Assembly (NCBI GenBank): GCA_934541105.1
Contig: CAKTDA010000005.1
Coordinates: 124,001-188,000 of the forward strand
Direction of reading: 5' to 3'
Length of the DNA stretch: 64,000 nt
From: an uncultured Luteitalea sp.
GTDB taxonomy: Bacteria > Acidobacteriota > Vicinamibacteria > Vicinamibacterales > Vicinamibacteraceae
Part shown: positions 35,051-44,163 of the stretch, piece by piece
Position numbering within the stretch: the stretch's first letter is position 1
How the letters are laid out: each line of letters starts with the position of its first letter
Notes under the pieces: model-generated
Told to the model about the DNA's origin: nothing
What the model saw: only the letters and a program-made list of their open reading frames with translations
Databases searched by the model: none
Program-made: the position numbers and the translations under genes

Positions 35051-36667
35051 GTGAATCGACGACGCTTTCTCGTCACGAGTGGTGCCGTGGCGGCAACGAT
35101 GGCCGGTGGTCTCGCGCGCGACGCACGCGGACGCCAGGCGCGCCGGGCCGACGTGCTGATCCGCGGCGGCCGCCTGCACGACGGCTCGGGCGCCGCGCTG
35201 CGCGAGGGCGACGTCGCGATCGGCGCGGGCCGCATCCTCGCCGTCGGCGAGCTCGCCGGCTGGCAGGCGGCCCGCACGATCGACGCCGCCGGCCGCATCG
35301 TTGCTCCCGGTTTCATCGACACGCACTCGCACGCGGCCGAGGGCCTCGCCCGCAAGGGCCTGCACACGGCCGACGCGCTGCTCGCACAAGGCGTGACGAC
35401 GATCGTCGTCAACCCGGATGGGGGCGGTCCCGTCGATCTCGAGGCGCAGCGCGCACGGCTGCGCACGCTCGGTGTGGGCGTCAACGTCGCGCCGCTCGTG
35501 GGGCATGGCGCCGTGCGGGCAGCCGTCCTCGGACGGGCCGATCGCGCGCCGTCCGGCACCGAGCGGGACCAGATGCGATCGCGCGTGCGCCTCGCGCTGC
35601 ACGCCGGCGGTTTCGGTTTGTCGAGCGGGTTGTTCTACACGCCTGGCGCGTATGCCACGACCGACGAAGTAACGGACCTGATGCGTGTCGCCCACGAGGT
35701 GCTCGGGCAGGCCGTCGTGCACACGAGCCACATCCGGGACGAAGGCACGTACTCGGTCGGCGTCGTGCGCGCCGTGGACGAGATCATCGCGATTGCCGAG
35801 GGGTCCTCCACGACGGGCGTGGTGACGCACATGAAGGCACTCGGCCCGGACGCCTGGGGCCTGACGCGCGAGTGCGCCGCCCACATCGAGGCGGCGCGTG
35901 CCCGCGGCGTCGCGATGTGGGCCGACCAGTACCCGTACGAGGCGTCGGGCACGAGCCTGTTCGCGGCCCTCGTACCGCGGGCGGCACAGGCGGGCGGACG
36001 CGCTGCGCTGGCCACGCGCATGGCCGACGCTGCAGCCCGCGCCGCGCTGCTCCCGGAGATTGCCGAGAACATCCGCCGGCGCGGCGGCGCCTCGTCGCTG
36101 ATGATCTCGTTCTACCCGCCGGATCGGACGATCGAGGGGCAGTCGCTCGAGCAGGTCGCCCGGGCGCGGCAGGCGACGCCGGAGGACGCGGCGCTGGCGC
36201 TGCTCGCGCAGCACGACACGCCGACCGTGTCGTTCAACATGTCGATGGACGACATCGAGTTCCTGATGCGCCAGCCGTGGACGATGACCTGCAGCGACGG
36301 CGCGATCTACATGCCCGGCGAAGGCCGGCCGCACCCGCGCGGCCACGGCGCGTTCACGCGCAAGCTCACGACGTTCGTGCGTGAGCGCCGCACGCTGCCG
36401 CTCGAGCAGGCGCTGCACGGGATGACCGGGCTGTCTGCCCGCGTCTTCTCGATCGCCGGCCGCGGCGTGCTCGAGCCCGATGCGCACGCCGACGTCGTCG
36501 TCTTCGATCCTGCCGCGCTGCGCGACGAGGCGACCTACGCCGAGCCACACCGGCATGCGTCAGGGATGTCCTACGTGTTCGTGAACGGCGTCGCCGCCGT
36601 GGACGAGGGCAGGCCGACCGGCGCACTCGCGGGCGCATGCCTGCGCCGGGAGGCGCCACGGCCCTGA
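35051..36667 (+). CDS. Tat-exported N-acyl-D-amino-acid deacylase-like amidohydrolase
   Basis: A 538-residue protein from GTG 35051. The signal carries NRRRFLVTSGAVAATMAGG. D-aminoacylase-type amidohydrolase blocks follow: ADVLIRGGRLHDGSGAALREGDVAIGAGRI, APGFIDTHSHAAEG (metal HxH), VVHTSHIRDEG, TTGVVTHMKALG, WADQYPYEASGTSL, and TCSDGAIYMPGEGRPHPRGHGAFTRKL (catalytic Asp). These enzymes release D-amino acids from N-acyl forms and act on dipeptide-like compounds. Its 3' end overlaps the Rsm22 gene by 31 nt. Confidence 0.9.
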   Translation: MNRRRFLVTSGAVAATMAGGLARDARGRQARRADVLIRGGRLHDGSGAALREGDVAIGAGRILAVGELAGWQAARTIDAAGRIVAPGFIDTHSHAAEGLARKGLHTADALLAQGVTTIVVNPDGGGPVDLEAQRARLRTLGVGVNVAPLVGHGAVRAAVLGRADRAPSGTERDQMRSRVRLALHAGGFGLSSGLFYTPGAYATTDEVTDLMRVAHEVLGQAVVHTSHIRDEGTYSVGVVRAVDEIIAIAEGSSTTGVVTHMKALGPDAWGLTRECAAHIEAARARGVAMWADQYPYEASGTSLFAALVPRAAQAGGRAALATRMADAAARAALLPEIAENIRRRGGASSLMISFYPPDRTIEGQSLEQVARARQATPEDAALALLAQHDTPTVSFNMSMDDIEFLMRQPWTMTCSDGAIYMPGEGRPHPRGHGAFTRKLTTFVRERRTLPLEQALHGMTGLSARVFSIAGRGVLEPDAHADVVVFDPAALRDEATYAEPHRHASGMSYVFVNGVAAVDEGRPTGALAGACLRREAPRP

Positions 36668-37686
36668 CCATCGGCCTGCCGCCGGCGCTGCAGGCCGCAA
36701 TCGACGCCGAGCTCGACGCCCGTGCGACGGGCCGTCTCGGCGAGGCATCCGCCGCACTCACGCGCGAGTACGCGGCCGGGCGGGCGTCGGCCGTGGCCGA
36801 CCCGCGCCAGCACGCCGCCTACCTTGCCGCGCGACTCCCGGCCACGTATGCGGCAGTGAGCGCGACGCTTGCGATGATCCCGGCCGACGTCCGCGACAGG
36901 CTGCGGACGCTGCTCGACCTCGGTGCCGGTCCCGGCACGGCGACATGGGCCGCACGCGAGCGGTGCCCGAACCTCGAATCCGCCCTCCTCGTGGATCGCA
37001 GCGCCGACCTGCTCGCGACCGCTGCGCGCCTCGGGCGGACGAGCGGCGCCGACGCCGCGGTCGCCGTCACCACCCGGGTCGGCGATGCGTCGCGGGGCAC
37101 CTGGCCACGGGCCGATCTCGTCATCGTCGCCTATGCCCTCGCCGAACTCGACGGCCCGTCGCGCACCGCGGCACTCGCGGCAGCGTGGGCCGCCACCGCG
37201 GACGTCCTCGTGCTCGTCGAGCCCGGCACGCCGGATGGGTTCGAGCGCCTGCGCGACGCCCGCAGCCGGATGCTCGCCGGCGGAGCCGCCCTCCTGGCAC
37301 CGTGTCCGCACGCAGGGGACTGTCCGATGACGGGTGCCGACTGGTGCCACTTCGCGGTGCGCGTCCCGCGCACGCGCCGGCATCGACACGTGAAGGGCGG
37401 CACGCTCGGCTACGAGGACGAGAAGTTCGCGTGCCTCGTGATGGGGCGTGCTGCTGCGGCGCCGGGTGAGGAGGCTCGCGTGCTGCGGCATCCACGCATC
37501 GACAAGGGCCGCGTGGGACTGACGCTGTGTACGACCGACGGGATCGCGCGCGTGACGATCACGCGCCGCGACGAGACGTATCGTGCCGCCCGGAAGGTGG
37601 GGTGGGGCGACGCCTGGGGCGCCGCCCCGATCAGGGCCGCCGACGATGAGCCGTCGCAGGACGACGGCGGTGCGTGCCAGGCCTGA
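36637..37686 (+). CDS. Rsm22-family ribosome-associated methyltransferase-like protein
   Basis: A 349-residue protein from ATG 36637. SAM-binding motif I LLDLGAGPGTATWAA near residue 93, then a Cys cluster typical of the family: APCPHAGDCPMTGADWCHFAVRVPRTRRHRHVKGGTLGYEDEKFACLV (four Cys, proposed iron-sulfur ligands). Rsm22/METTL17 relatives assist small ribosomal subunit assembly; the bacterial members are little studied. Overlap with the amidohydrolase gene implies joint transcription. Confidence 0.88.
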   Translation: MPAPGGATALTIGLPPALQAAIDAELDARATGRLGEASAALTREYAAGRASAVADPRQHAAYLAARLPATYAAVSATLAMIPADVRDRLRTLLDLGAGPGTATWAARERCPNLESALLVDRSADLLATAARLGRTSGADAAVAVTTRVGDASRGTWPRADLVIVAYALAELDGPSRTAALAAAWAATADVLVLVEPGTPDGFERLRDARSRMLAGGAALLAPCPHAGDCPMTGADWCHFAVRVPRTRRHRHVKGGTLGYEDEKFACLVMGRAAAAPGEEARVLRHPRIDKGRVGLTLCTTDGIARVTITRRDETYRAARKVGWGDAWGAAPIRAADDEPSQDDGGACQA

Positions 37687-37690
37687 CCGG

Positions 37691-38212
37691 CTAGCGGCCC
37701 TCGCTCGACGGGGGCACGATCCCCTTGAGCCGCATGTACGTGACCATGTTGCCGTAGTGCTCCATGTTGTGGATGTTGTTGAACGCGAAGATGCCGAGCC
37801 GCGGCGTCGGGCCCGTGAAGAACTTCATCTCCTCGGCGGCGGTTGCGGGCGTGAGCTTCGTGAAGAGCCCCTCGCAGTACGCGAACGAGTCGGCAAGCGC
37901 CTTCTCGAGCGCAGCCTTGCCGGTCACCGTCTTCTCGATGTTGCCCGGCGCCGGGCTCTTCTCGCCCATCGCCGCGGCGCAGATCATGTAGTTGGCGTTG
38001 GCCACGTGGCCGACGAGTTCGCCGAAGCTGCGCACCTCGGGCGTCGGCTTGAACGCGTAATCGGCCTCCGACACTTTCGCCGCCGACTTCACCAGGTTGG
38101 ACTTGATCATCTCGTGCTGGGCCCTGGTCGCGGCGATGAACCCGTCCTGCGCCGACGCCAGCCCGGCCGTACACACCACTGCCATCACTGCCATTGCCAC
38201 ACGTGTCACCAT
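37691..38212 (-). CDS. Exported DinB-like protein
   Basis: A 173-residue protein from ATG 38212 (GGGAGGA upstream). The signal peptide is TRVAMAVMAVVCTAGLASAQ. A DinB_2 four-helix bundle follows: AQHEMIKSNLVKSAAKV, SFGELVGHVANANYMICAAA, and FNNIHNMEHYGNMVTYM, with His residues placed like the metal triad. The exported location differs from the cytosolic DinB protein at 21058. Function unknown. Confidence 0.85.
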   Translation of the reverse strand: MVTRVAMAVMAVVCTAGLASAQDGFIAATRAQHEMIKSNLVKSAAKVSEADYAFKPTPEVRSFGELVGHVANANYMICAAAMGEKSPAPGNIEKTVTGKAALEKALADSFAYCEGLFTKLTPATAAEEMKFFTGPTPRLGIFAFNNIHNMEHYGNMVTYMRLKGIVPPSSEGR

Positions 38213-38324
38213 GAGGTTCCTCCCACCGGGGATTCTACTCACGGACACGGTCCGGTCGTCCCCTGCCATTTCTGCTAGCATCTCCGTGCCACCTGTGAGT
38301 GTTCGCTTGCGAAAGGACTCGTGC

Positions 38325-38903
38325 ATGCGCCGTGGGACCAGGTCCTTCCTCCTCTGTAGTGCTTTCGTCGCCGGACTGGCATGCTCCACCGGGGCCTCGC
38401 CGAACGAGAACATCCAGTTGCCGGCGAGCGCGCCTCCGGCCGAGCGCCGTCCCGACGTGATCTTCGTGCCCACTCGCGAAGCCGTCGTGGAGGCGATGCT
38501 GAAGGCGGCAAAGGTCGGCCCGAACGACATCGTCTACGACCTCGGCTGCGGCGACGGCCGCATCGTGATCGCGGCCGCGAAGCTCGGCGCGCGGGGCGTC
38601 GGCATCGACATCGATCCGCAGCGCATCAAGGAAGCCAACGCGAATGCGGCGGAGGCCGGCGTCAGCGGCAAGGTGGACTTCCGGCTCGGCGACCTCTTCG
38701 AGGCCGACATCCGCGAGGCGACGGTCGTGACGCTCTACCTGCTGCCGAGCCTGAACGTGAAGCTCAAGCCGCGGCTGCTCGAGCAACTGCGACCCGGCAC
38801 GCGCATCGTCTCGCACGACTTCGACATGGGTGACTGGCAGCCCGAGGAGACCATCCCGGTCGACGGCAAGACCGTCTATCTCTGGCGGATCCCGAAGAAG
38901 TAG
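38325..38903 (+). CDS. Lipoprotein-type class I SAM methyltransferase-like protein
   Basis: A 192-residue protein from ATG 38325. The signal has a lipobox (FVAGLACS). Methyltransferase fold: VIFVPTREAVVEAMLKAAKV, motif I DLGCGDGRIVIAAAKLG, GIDIDPQRIKEA, FRLGDLFEADI and TVVTLYLLPSLNVKLKPRL. It is a paralogue of the 1055-1849 protein without the extra C-terminal domain. A SAM-dependent fold anchored outside the cytoplasm is unexpected; substrate and cofactor supply are unknown. It ends 1 nt from the converging kinase gene. Confidence 0.88.
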   Translation: MRRGTRSFLLCSAFVAGLACSTGASPNENIQLPASAPPAERRPDVIFVPTREAVVEAMLKAAKVGPNDIVYDLGCGDGRIVIAAAKLGARGVGIDIDPQRIKEANANAAEAGVSGKVDFRLGDLFEADIREATVVTLYLLPSLNVKLKPRLLEQLRPGTRIVSHDFDMGDWQPEETIPVDGKTVYLWRIPKK

Positions 38904-38904
38904 C

Positions 38905-41241
38905 TCACGAGGCCACCGACGGCGCCAGGCGTTCGAGCGTGTCCACGAGCACGCCTGGCTCCACCGGCTTGGCGAGGTGGGCGACGAAGCCGGCACTGAG
39001 CGCGCGCTCGCGATCGGCGGCGCGCGCGAGACCGCTGATCGCGATGGCCTGCACGGGGACGCCGTCCGCCGTGCGGCCAATCGCCTCGAGCAATGCGTAG
39101 CCGTCCATCCCCGGCATGCTCAGGTCGGTGACGAGCACCTGTGCCGGCCGCACCGTCCAGGCCGAGAGCGCTTCCGGCGCGGACGTCGCCGTCCTGACCA
39201 TCGCGCCCTCCCGGCGCAGCACGAACGCAATCAGCTCCACGGTGTCGAGGTGATCGTCCACGACGAGAAGATCGAAGCCTTCGAGGCGGCTCGTCCCTGG
39301 CCGCGGTGACTCGACACCCCCGTCGGCCATCTCTCCCCCGCGGTTTCGCGTCGGCGCAAGCGGCAGCGTCACCGTGAACGTCGCGCCGGTCCCCGGCCCC
39401 TCGCTCGCGACGTCGATGGCGCCCCCGAGGTGCTGGACGATGTGCCGGGTGATCGAGAGGCCGAGGCCGAGGCCCTCGTGCCGTCGCGTCGAGCCGGTGT
39501 CGGCCTGCCGGAAGCGCTCGAAGATGCGCGGCAGCATCTCCGCGGCGATGCCATCGCCAGTGTCGTGCACCACCAGGTGCGCGAAGCTGCCGTCCTCGCC
39601 GCACGTGACGCGGATGCGTCCGCCGGCCGGCGTGAACTTCACCGCGTTCGTGAAGAGGTTCGACACGACCTGCCGCATGCGCTCGCGATCGGCGACGACG
39701 AACGGGTCGGCCGTGAACGACGCCTCGACGCGCAGCTGCTTGGCGGCGGCAAGCGGCTGCAGTTCGTCGATCGTCTCGGCAACCACGCGCGCGAGCGGCA
39801 GCGTGGTGAGGTGGAACACAAGCTTGCCGGTGACGATGCGCGAGACGTCGAGCATGTCGTTGATCAGCTGCGTCTGCTGGCGGAGATTGCGATCGATGGT
39901 GTCGAGCGCCCGGCGCGCCGAGTCGGTGTCGAGCGAGGTGCCGCGCAGCACCTGCACCCAGCCGAGCACGGACTGCATGGGCGAGCGCAGCTCGTGCGAC
40001 AGCACCGCCAGGAACTCGTCCTTCGCGCGGCTCGATCGCTCCGCCGCCTCGCGTGAGGCCTCGGCCGCCTCCCGCGAGGCCTCGGCGGCCTCGAGCAGGG
40101 CCTGCCGCTCGGTCACCCGCTCCTGCAGGTCGACGTTCAGCCCGTGGATGCGCTGCTCGGTGGCCCGCTGCGTGGTGACGTCCTGCAGCACGCCCTGAAT
40201 CATCGTCATCGTGCCGATGTTGTCGAACAGGATGCGGCCGCGGTCCTCGATCCAGACGGGTCCCGTGCGCCCGAACAGGTAGGCGTCGGCGAGCCGGTAC
40301 TGCGACTGGTACTGGCCGTCGGCGGTACGGGACGCGCGCCGGACCCGATCGGCATGGGCCGCGAAGTCCTCGGGATGCACCAGCGCTTCGCCGCCGGCCC
40401 GGCTCGCGGGCAGCATGTCCACGGGAATGCCGAGGACGTCGGCCGCCGACGGGCTGTAGGTGACGCGATCGGCGCGCGTGTCGTACTCCCAGGCGGCCAT
40501 CCGCGCCGCCTCGAGCGATCGATGCAGCCGCTCCTGGTGGCGGAGGCTCGCCTCGCGCAGGCGGCGCGCCTCGGTGACGTCGTGGAAGGTCACCGAGATG
40601 CCCTCGGCGGTCGGCGAGATGCGCAGTTGCGTCCAGCGCCCGGGCGCGAGCAGGGCGGGCAGTTCGACGTCCACCGATTCCCGGTGCTCCATCACGTGCC
40701 GGAAATAGCTCTCGAGCGGCGTGCCGAGCGCCTGCGGAAAGACGTCCCAGCAAGTGCGGCCAATCAACTGGCCTTCCGTCCTGCCGAAGTACTCCTGCGC
40801 GGCGCCGTTCACGTACGTGTAGCGCCAGCCGAAGTCCACGGCGACGAACGCGTCGGTGATGCTGTCGAGCACGGTCTGCACGCGATGCTCGGCGCGCTCG
40901 GCCTGCCGTCGCGCCGTGCTGGTGGCATGCGTGAGCCAGACGATCAGGCCGCCGACGACGAGGAAGATGAGGACGGAGTTGGCGGCCGGCGCCGGCAGCG
41001 GGTCGGCCGGCGACCAGAACAGCAGGCTCGCCGCGGCCGACAACACGAGCGCCGCGATGCCGCCGCCGAGCCCGCCGACGAGCGCGGCAATGACGATCGC
41101 CGCGTAGAAGGGGCTGAACGTCGTGGTGCGCGCGTCGAAGCCGATGGCGACGAGCGCGTCCCGGCACATCGCCGCGGCTGCGACGAGGAGCACACCCAGG
41201 CCGTATCGGCCGATCGGCGAATCGACACGCCAGCTGCGCAC
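38905..41241 (-). CDS. Hybrid sensor histidine kinase/response regulator with DUF4118 and PAS domains
   Basis: A protein of about 778 residues. Order: DUF4118 membrane block (YGLGVLLVAAAAMCRDALVAIGF..., 4 helices), PAS (VLDSITDAFVAVDFGWRYTYVNGAAQEYFGRTEGQLIG), second PAS (MAAWEYDTRADRVTYSPSAADVLG), a coiled coil with repeated EASREAA, HisKA (DEFLAVLSHELRSPMQSVLGWVQ), HATPase (NLFTNAVKFTPAGG, VHDTGDGIAAEM) and a C-terminal receiver (LLVVDDHLDTVELIAFVL, VTDLSMPGMDGYALL). Start uncertain: GTG 41241 is used; a TTG at 41316 would add 25 residues. No adjacent output regulator. Confidence 0.9.
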   Translation of the reverse strand: MRSWRVDSPIGRYGLGVLLVAAAAMCRDALVAIGFDARTTTFSPFYAAIVIAALVGGLGGGIAALVLSAAASLLFWSPADPLPAPAANSVLIFLVVGGLIVWLTHATSTARRQAERAEHRVQTVLDSITDAFVAVDFGWRYTYVNGAAQEYFGRTEGQLIGRTCWDVFPQALGTPLESYFRHVMEHRESVDVELPALLAPGRWTQLRISPTAEGISVTFHDVTEARRLREASLRHQERLHRSLEAARMAAWEYDTRADRVTYSPSAADVLGIPVDMLPASRAGGEALVHPEDFAAHADRVRRASRTADGQYQSQYRLADAYLFGRTGPVWIEDRGRILFDNIGTMTMIQGVLQDVTTQRATEQRIHGLNVDLQERVTERQALLEAAEASREAAEASREAAERSSRAKDEFLAVLSHELRSPMQSVLGWVQVLRGTSLDTDSARRALDTIDRNLRQQTQLINDMLDVSRIVTGKLVFHLTTLPLARVVAETIDELQPLAAAKQLRVEASFTADPFVVADRERMRQVVSNLFTNAVKFTPAGGRIRVTCGEDGSFAHLVVHDTGDGIAAEMLPRIFERFRQADTGSTRRHEGLGLGLSITRHIVQHLGGAIDVASEGPGTGATFTVTLPLAPTRNRGGEMADGGVESPRPGTSRLEGFDLLVVDDHLDTVELIAFVLRREGAMVRTATSAPEALSAWTVRPAQVLVTDLSMPGMDGYALLEAIGRTADGVPVQAIAISGLARAADRERALSAGFVAHLAKPVEPGVLVDTLERLAPSVAS

Positions 41242-41358
41242 GGGAGGTTGGGGGTGCGGCGGGTGGACGCACCCTCCGGACGAGCGAGTTGACCCGAGTC
41301 GGCGGCCCCAGGTCAAGCTGAAGTTGCGTCGTATGCCGGGAGCAGCAGGGACCGTCCG

Positions 41359-42219
41359 TCAGGCAGGCACGACAGGCACCGGGTCGCGCGACGGCTGCAT
41401 CGCGCGGATCGTCGTGGCGGCCAGGACGAGTGCGCCGCCGATGCCGCCGAGGAGTCCTGGTGTCTCGCCGTGGACGAGCCATGTCCACAGCGGATTGAGC
41501 GCGGGCTCGAGCAGCAGCAGCAACGACGCCTCGAGGGCCGTCAGCGTGCCGACGCCGCGCGTCAGGAGCAGGTAGGCGAGCGCGAGCTGGAAGCAGCCCA
41601 GGTACCCGACGACCACCCAGTCCACCACGGTCGTGCCCACCACGGGGAAGGCGAGTGGTGCGCACAGCAGGAACGCGAAGACGTTGCCGTAGAAGGTCGC
41701 CGCGATGGCGACCGCGGGACCGTCGGTCCGCGAGACGTGACGCATGCCCGCGAGCACGAGCGCCCACGTCACGCCGCTTGCCGCGCCGATGATGTTGCCG
41801 GTGACCGGGTCGGGCGCCGTGACCGAGGGCGCCACCGATCCGGCAAAGAGCAGCAGCAGGCCGACGCCGACGACTCCGAGGAACGGCACGTCGCGCGCGT
41901 GCACGCGCTCGTGCAGCAGCCACGGCCCGAGCAGCACGAGGTACAACGGCGCCGCCGCCTGCAGGAAGACCGCGTGTGCCGCAGTCGTGAGCTTGTTGGC
42001 GACGATGAAGCTGATGAAGGTGACGGCAATGACGAGCGCGATGAGCAGCGTGCGGCGGGTCGGCCGCAACGGCACGCGCGCGACGAGCAGCAGGAAGACC
42101 GCCGCGACTGCCGACCTGAAGCCCGCCACCTGCCACGACGTCAGCGTCGTGGCCTTGACCACGACGCCTGCCGTCGAGAAGAGCACTGCAGCGATGAGGA
42201 CCTGGAGACGCGCCGGCAT
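41359..42219 (-). CDS. EamA/DMT-family transporter
   Basis: A 286-residue inner-membrane protein with ten helices in two EamA repeats: LIAAVLFSTAGVVVKATTLTSWQVAGFRSAVAAVFLLLVAR and ASGVTWALVLAGMRHVSRTDGPAVAIAA, ending with TALEASLLLLLEPALNPLWTWLVHGETPGLLGGIGGALVLAA. Members export metabolites such as amino acids; the substrate is not readable. A TACGAT box lies 10 nt before ATG 42219. Confidence 0.92.
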   Translation of the reverse strand: MPARLQVLIAAVLFSTAGVVVKATTLTSWQVAGFRSAVAAVFLLLVARVPLRPTRRTLLIALVIAVTFISFIVANKLTTAAHAVFLQAAAPLYLVLLGPWLLHERVHARDVPFLGVVGVGLLLLFAGSVAPSVTAPDPVTGNIIGAASGVTWALVLAGMRHVSRTDGPAVAIAATFYGNVFAFLLCAPLAFPVVGTTVVDWVVVGYLGCFQLALAYLLLTRGVGTLTALEASLLLLLEPALNPLWTWLVHGETPGLLGGIGGALVLAATTIRAMQPSRDPVPVVPA

Positions 42220-42235
42220 GAGCCGGCGGATCGTA

Positions 42236-43729
42236 TCAGGCCGCGGACCGAAGGCTCGAGGGCGGCGCGGGATCGAGGCGCGTGACGACGGGCTCCACTG
42301 CCTTGCCGCCGTCGAGCAGGCTGGCGAGTCGATTGACGACGTGCTGCGACTGCGAGGCCTGTGCGCTCAGTTCCTCGCTCGATGCCGCACTCTCTTCGGC
42401 GGTTGCCGCCGTCGACTGCGTGGTCCGTTCCATCTGCGAGATGGCCTGCGCGACCTGGTCGATGCCCTGCGCCTGCTGCCGGCTTGCGACGTGGACCTGA
42501 TCCACGAGTCGCTTGATGGCCGCGGCGTTGTCGGTGATCGCGCCCATGGCCTCGCTCACCGACGCGACGCGCGTCTGGCCCTCGGTGGACCGCCCGAGCG
42601 ATTCCTCGATCAGCGCCGCGGTGTCCTTTGCCGCCTGCGCGCTGCGGTGGGCGAGGGCGCGGACCTCGTCGGCCACGACGGCAAAGCCCATGCCGGCCTC
42701 GCCGGCACGTGCCGCCTCGACCGAGGCGTTGAGCGCGAGGATGTTGGTCTGGAAGGCAATCTCGTCGATCGTGCGGATGATGCGCGCGACCTTGTCGCTC
42801 GACGTGCGGATGGCTTCCATCGAGGCCACCATCTCGCCGAGGGCGACGTTTGCCGTGCCCACCACGCGGGTGGCTTCCTCGGTGAGCCGCTCGGCCTCCG
42901 CGGTGTTGCTGGCGGTCTGGCGGGTCATCGATGCCATCTCCTCGATCGATGCGGCCGTCTGCTCGAGGGCGGCTGCCTGCGTGGCCGCGTCGCGAGCGAG
43001 CGACTGCGCCGACTCGGCCACCGACGACGAGGCGCCGCTCACCTGCGTCGAGGCGTTCGTGAGTTCGTCCACGATCTGCCGGACGGGGCCCACGATGGAG
43101 CGCCGGATCGTCAGCAACACGACGAGTCCCGAGACGAGCAGCGTCGCCGCGAAGGCCGCGAGCGACACCCAGCGCTGGCGCACCGACGTCGCCACCGACA
43201 CCGCCAGGTCGCCCTGGAGGTCGGCGGCAAGCGCGGTGCGTGCGCCACTGAGCTCGCCGGCGAGCTGCTCCATGGCACCCGCGACGTCGCGGGTGCGCTG
43301 CATCAGTTCCGGCGTCAGGTCGCCGCCGGCCGCGAGCATCGCGCCGTAGGCGGCATGTCCGTCGCGCGCGGTGCCGCGCACCTGCGCGTCGAGCTGCCGG
43401 AGCGTGGCCGCGCGCGCGGCGTCGAGGCCGGGCAGGCGCGCCGCCGACGACAATGCGTCAGCGGCGGCCGACCCTTCTGCGACGGCCGCGTCGAGCGTCG
43501 AGGCATCCTCGAGCATCACCGCGTCCTTGAAGGCCTTGGCCATGCGCTGGAACGCGGCGTCGGCTTCCTGTCCGCGCTGGGCCGCCGGGAAGAGCACCTC
43601 GCTGATGTGCACCAGGCGCCCTTCGGACGAACGGGCCTGGAACTGTCCCACCAGCATGGCGATCGACGCACCGCCGGCGAACACCGCGATGCTGAGCCAG
43701 ATACGTGCCGTGATTCCAAGATGTCGCAT
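42236..43729 (-). CDS. Methyl-accepting chemotaxis protein
   Basis: A 497-residue chemoreceptor from ATG 43729. N-terminal membrane helix (IWLSIAVFAGGASIAMLVGQF), a helical periplasmic domain of about 150 residues, a second helix (WVSLAAFAATLLVSGLVVLLTI), a short HAMP-like segment and a long cytoplasmic coiled coil. The signalling tip is IDEIAFQTNILALNASVEAARAGEAGMGFAVVADEVRALAHRSAQAAKDTAALIEE. No CheR-binding pentapeptide at the C-terminus. Last gene of a porin/PBP-like/MCP operon with a sigma-28-type promoter. Confidence 0.95.
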   Translation of the reverse strand: MRHLGITARIWLSIAVFAGGASIAMLVGQFQARSSEGRLVHISEVLFPAAQRGQEADAAFQRMAKAFKDAVMLEDASTLDAAVAEGSAAADALSSAARLPGLDAARAATLRQLDAQVRGTARDGHAAYGAMLAAGGDLTPELMQRTRDVAGAMEQLAGELSGARTALAADLQGDLAVSVATSVRQRWVSLAAFAATLLVSGLVVLLTIRRSIVGPVRQIVDELTNASTQVSGASSSVAESAQSLARDAATQAAALEQTAASIEEMASMTRQTASNTAEAERLTEEATRVVGTANVALGEMVASMEAIRTSSDKVARIIRTIDEIAFQTNILALNASVEAARAGEAGMGFAVVADEVRALAHRSAQAAKDTAALIEESLGRSTEGQTRVASVSEAMGAITDNAAAIKRLVDQVHVASRQQAQGIDQVAQAISQMERTTQSTAATAEESAASSEELSAQASQSQHVVNRLASLLDGGKAVEPVVTRLDPAPPSSLRSAA

Positions 43730-43738
43730 GGCGTGGCC

Positions 43739-44149
43739 TCAGCGAACCTGGAGCTTCCTGACGCCCGCCGCGTCGGCGCCGGCCGTGACGTAGCCGATGG
43801 CGCCCTTCGTGGCGGCAACGTACTTGATCACCTCGGCATCGGACGCGAACGACTTGGGCATCGAGGCCTTGCCGGTGAACACGAGGCTCTTGAGGTGGTT
43901 GCGCAGGCCCTGGTCGGTCTTGCCGACGTATGCCTTGAGGAACGGCTCGTGCGCCGCGGCGCTCGAGAGCACCGGCTCGACGGCCGCGCCGCCGACCGAT
44001 GTCTTGGCGCCGAGGAAGATCTCCTTGACGTCGGCGGCCGTGAGCTCGGCGGGCACCGCGGGATTGGCGATGACCTGGACGTCGGCGGCAAGGGCCGGCG
44101 TGCTCCAGAGGGCGCCGAGGACGAGGAGCGTGCGTGCGATGGTCTTCAT
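43739..44149 (-). CDS. Short periplasmic-binding-protein-like (PstS-type) protein
   Basis: A 136-residue exported protein from ATG 44149 behind GAGGAG; signal peptide KTIARTLLVLGALWSTPALA. The mature part matches one lobe of PBP-like phosphate-binding proteins: VQVIANPAVPAELTAADVKEIFLGAKTSVGGAAVEPVLSS, and YVAATKGAIGYVTAGADAAGV. Full PstS proteins exceed 300 residues, so this is a single-lobe form. It lies between the porin (14 nt) and the chemoreceptor (9 nt), so it may present a ligand, perhaps an oxyanion, to the receptor. Confidence 0.85.
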   Translation of the reverse strand: MKTIARTLLVLGALWSTPALAADVQVIANPAVPAELTAADVKEIFLGAKTSVGGAAVEPVLSSAAAHEPFLKAYVGKTDQGLRNHLKSLVFTGKASMPKSFASDAEVIKYVAATKGAIGYVTAGADAAGVRKLQVR

Positions 44150-44163
44150 GGTCGTCGCGCTCC

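Noticed and set aside
38876..42136. Long minus-strand frame through the hybrid kinase and EamA genes
   Set aside because: Out of frame with both real genes and composed of Arg/Ala/Gly shadow sequence.
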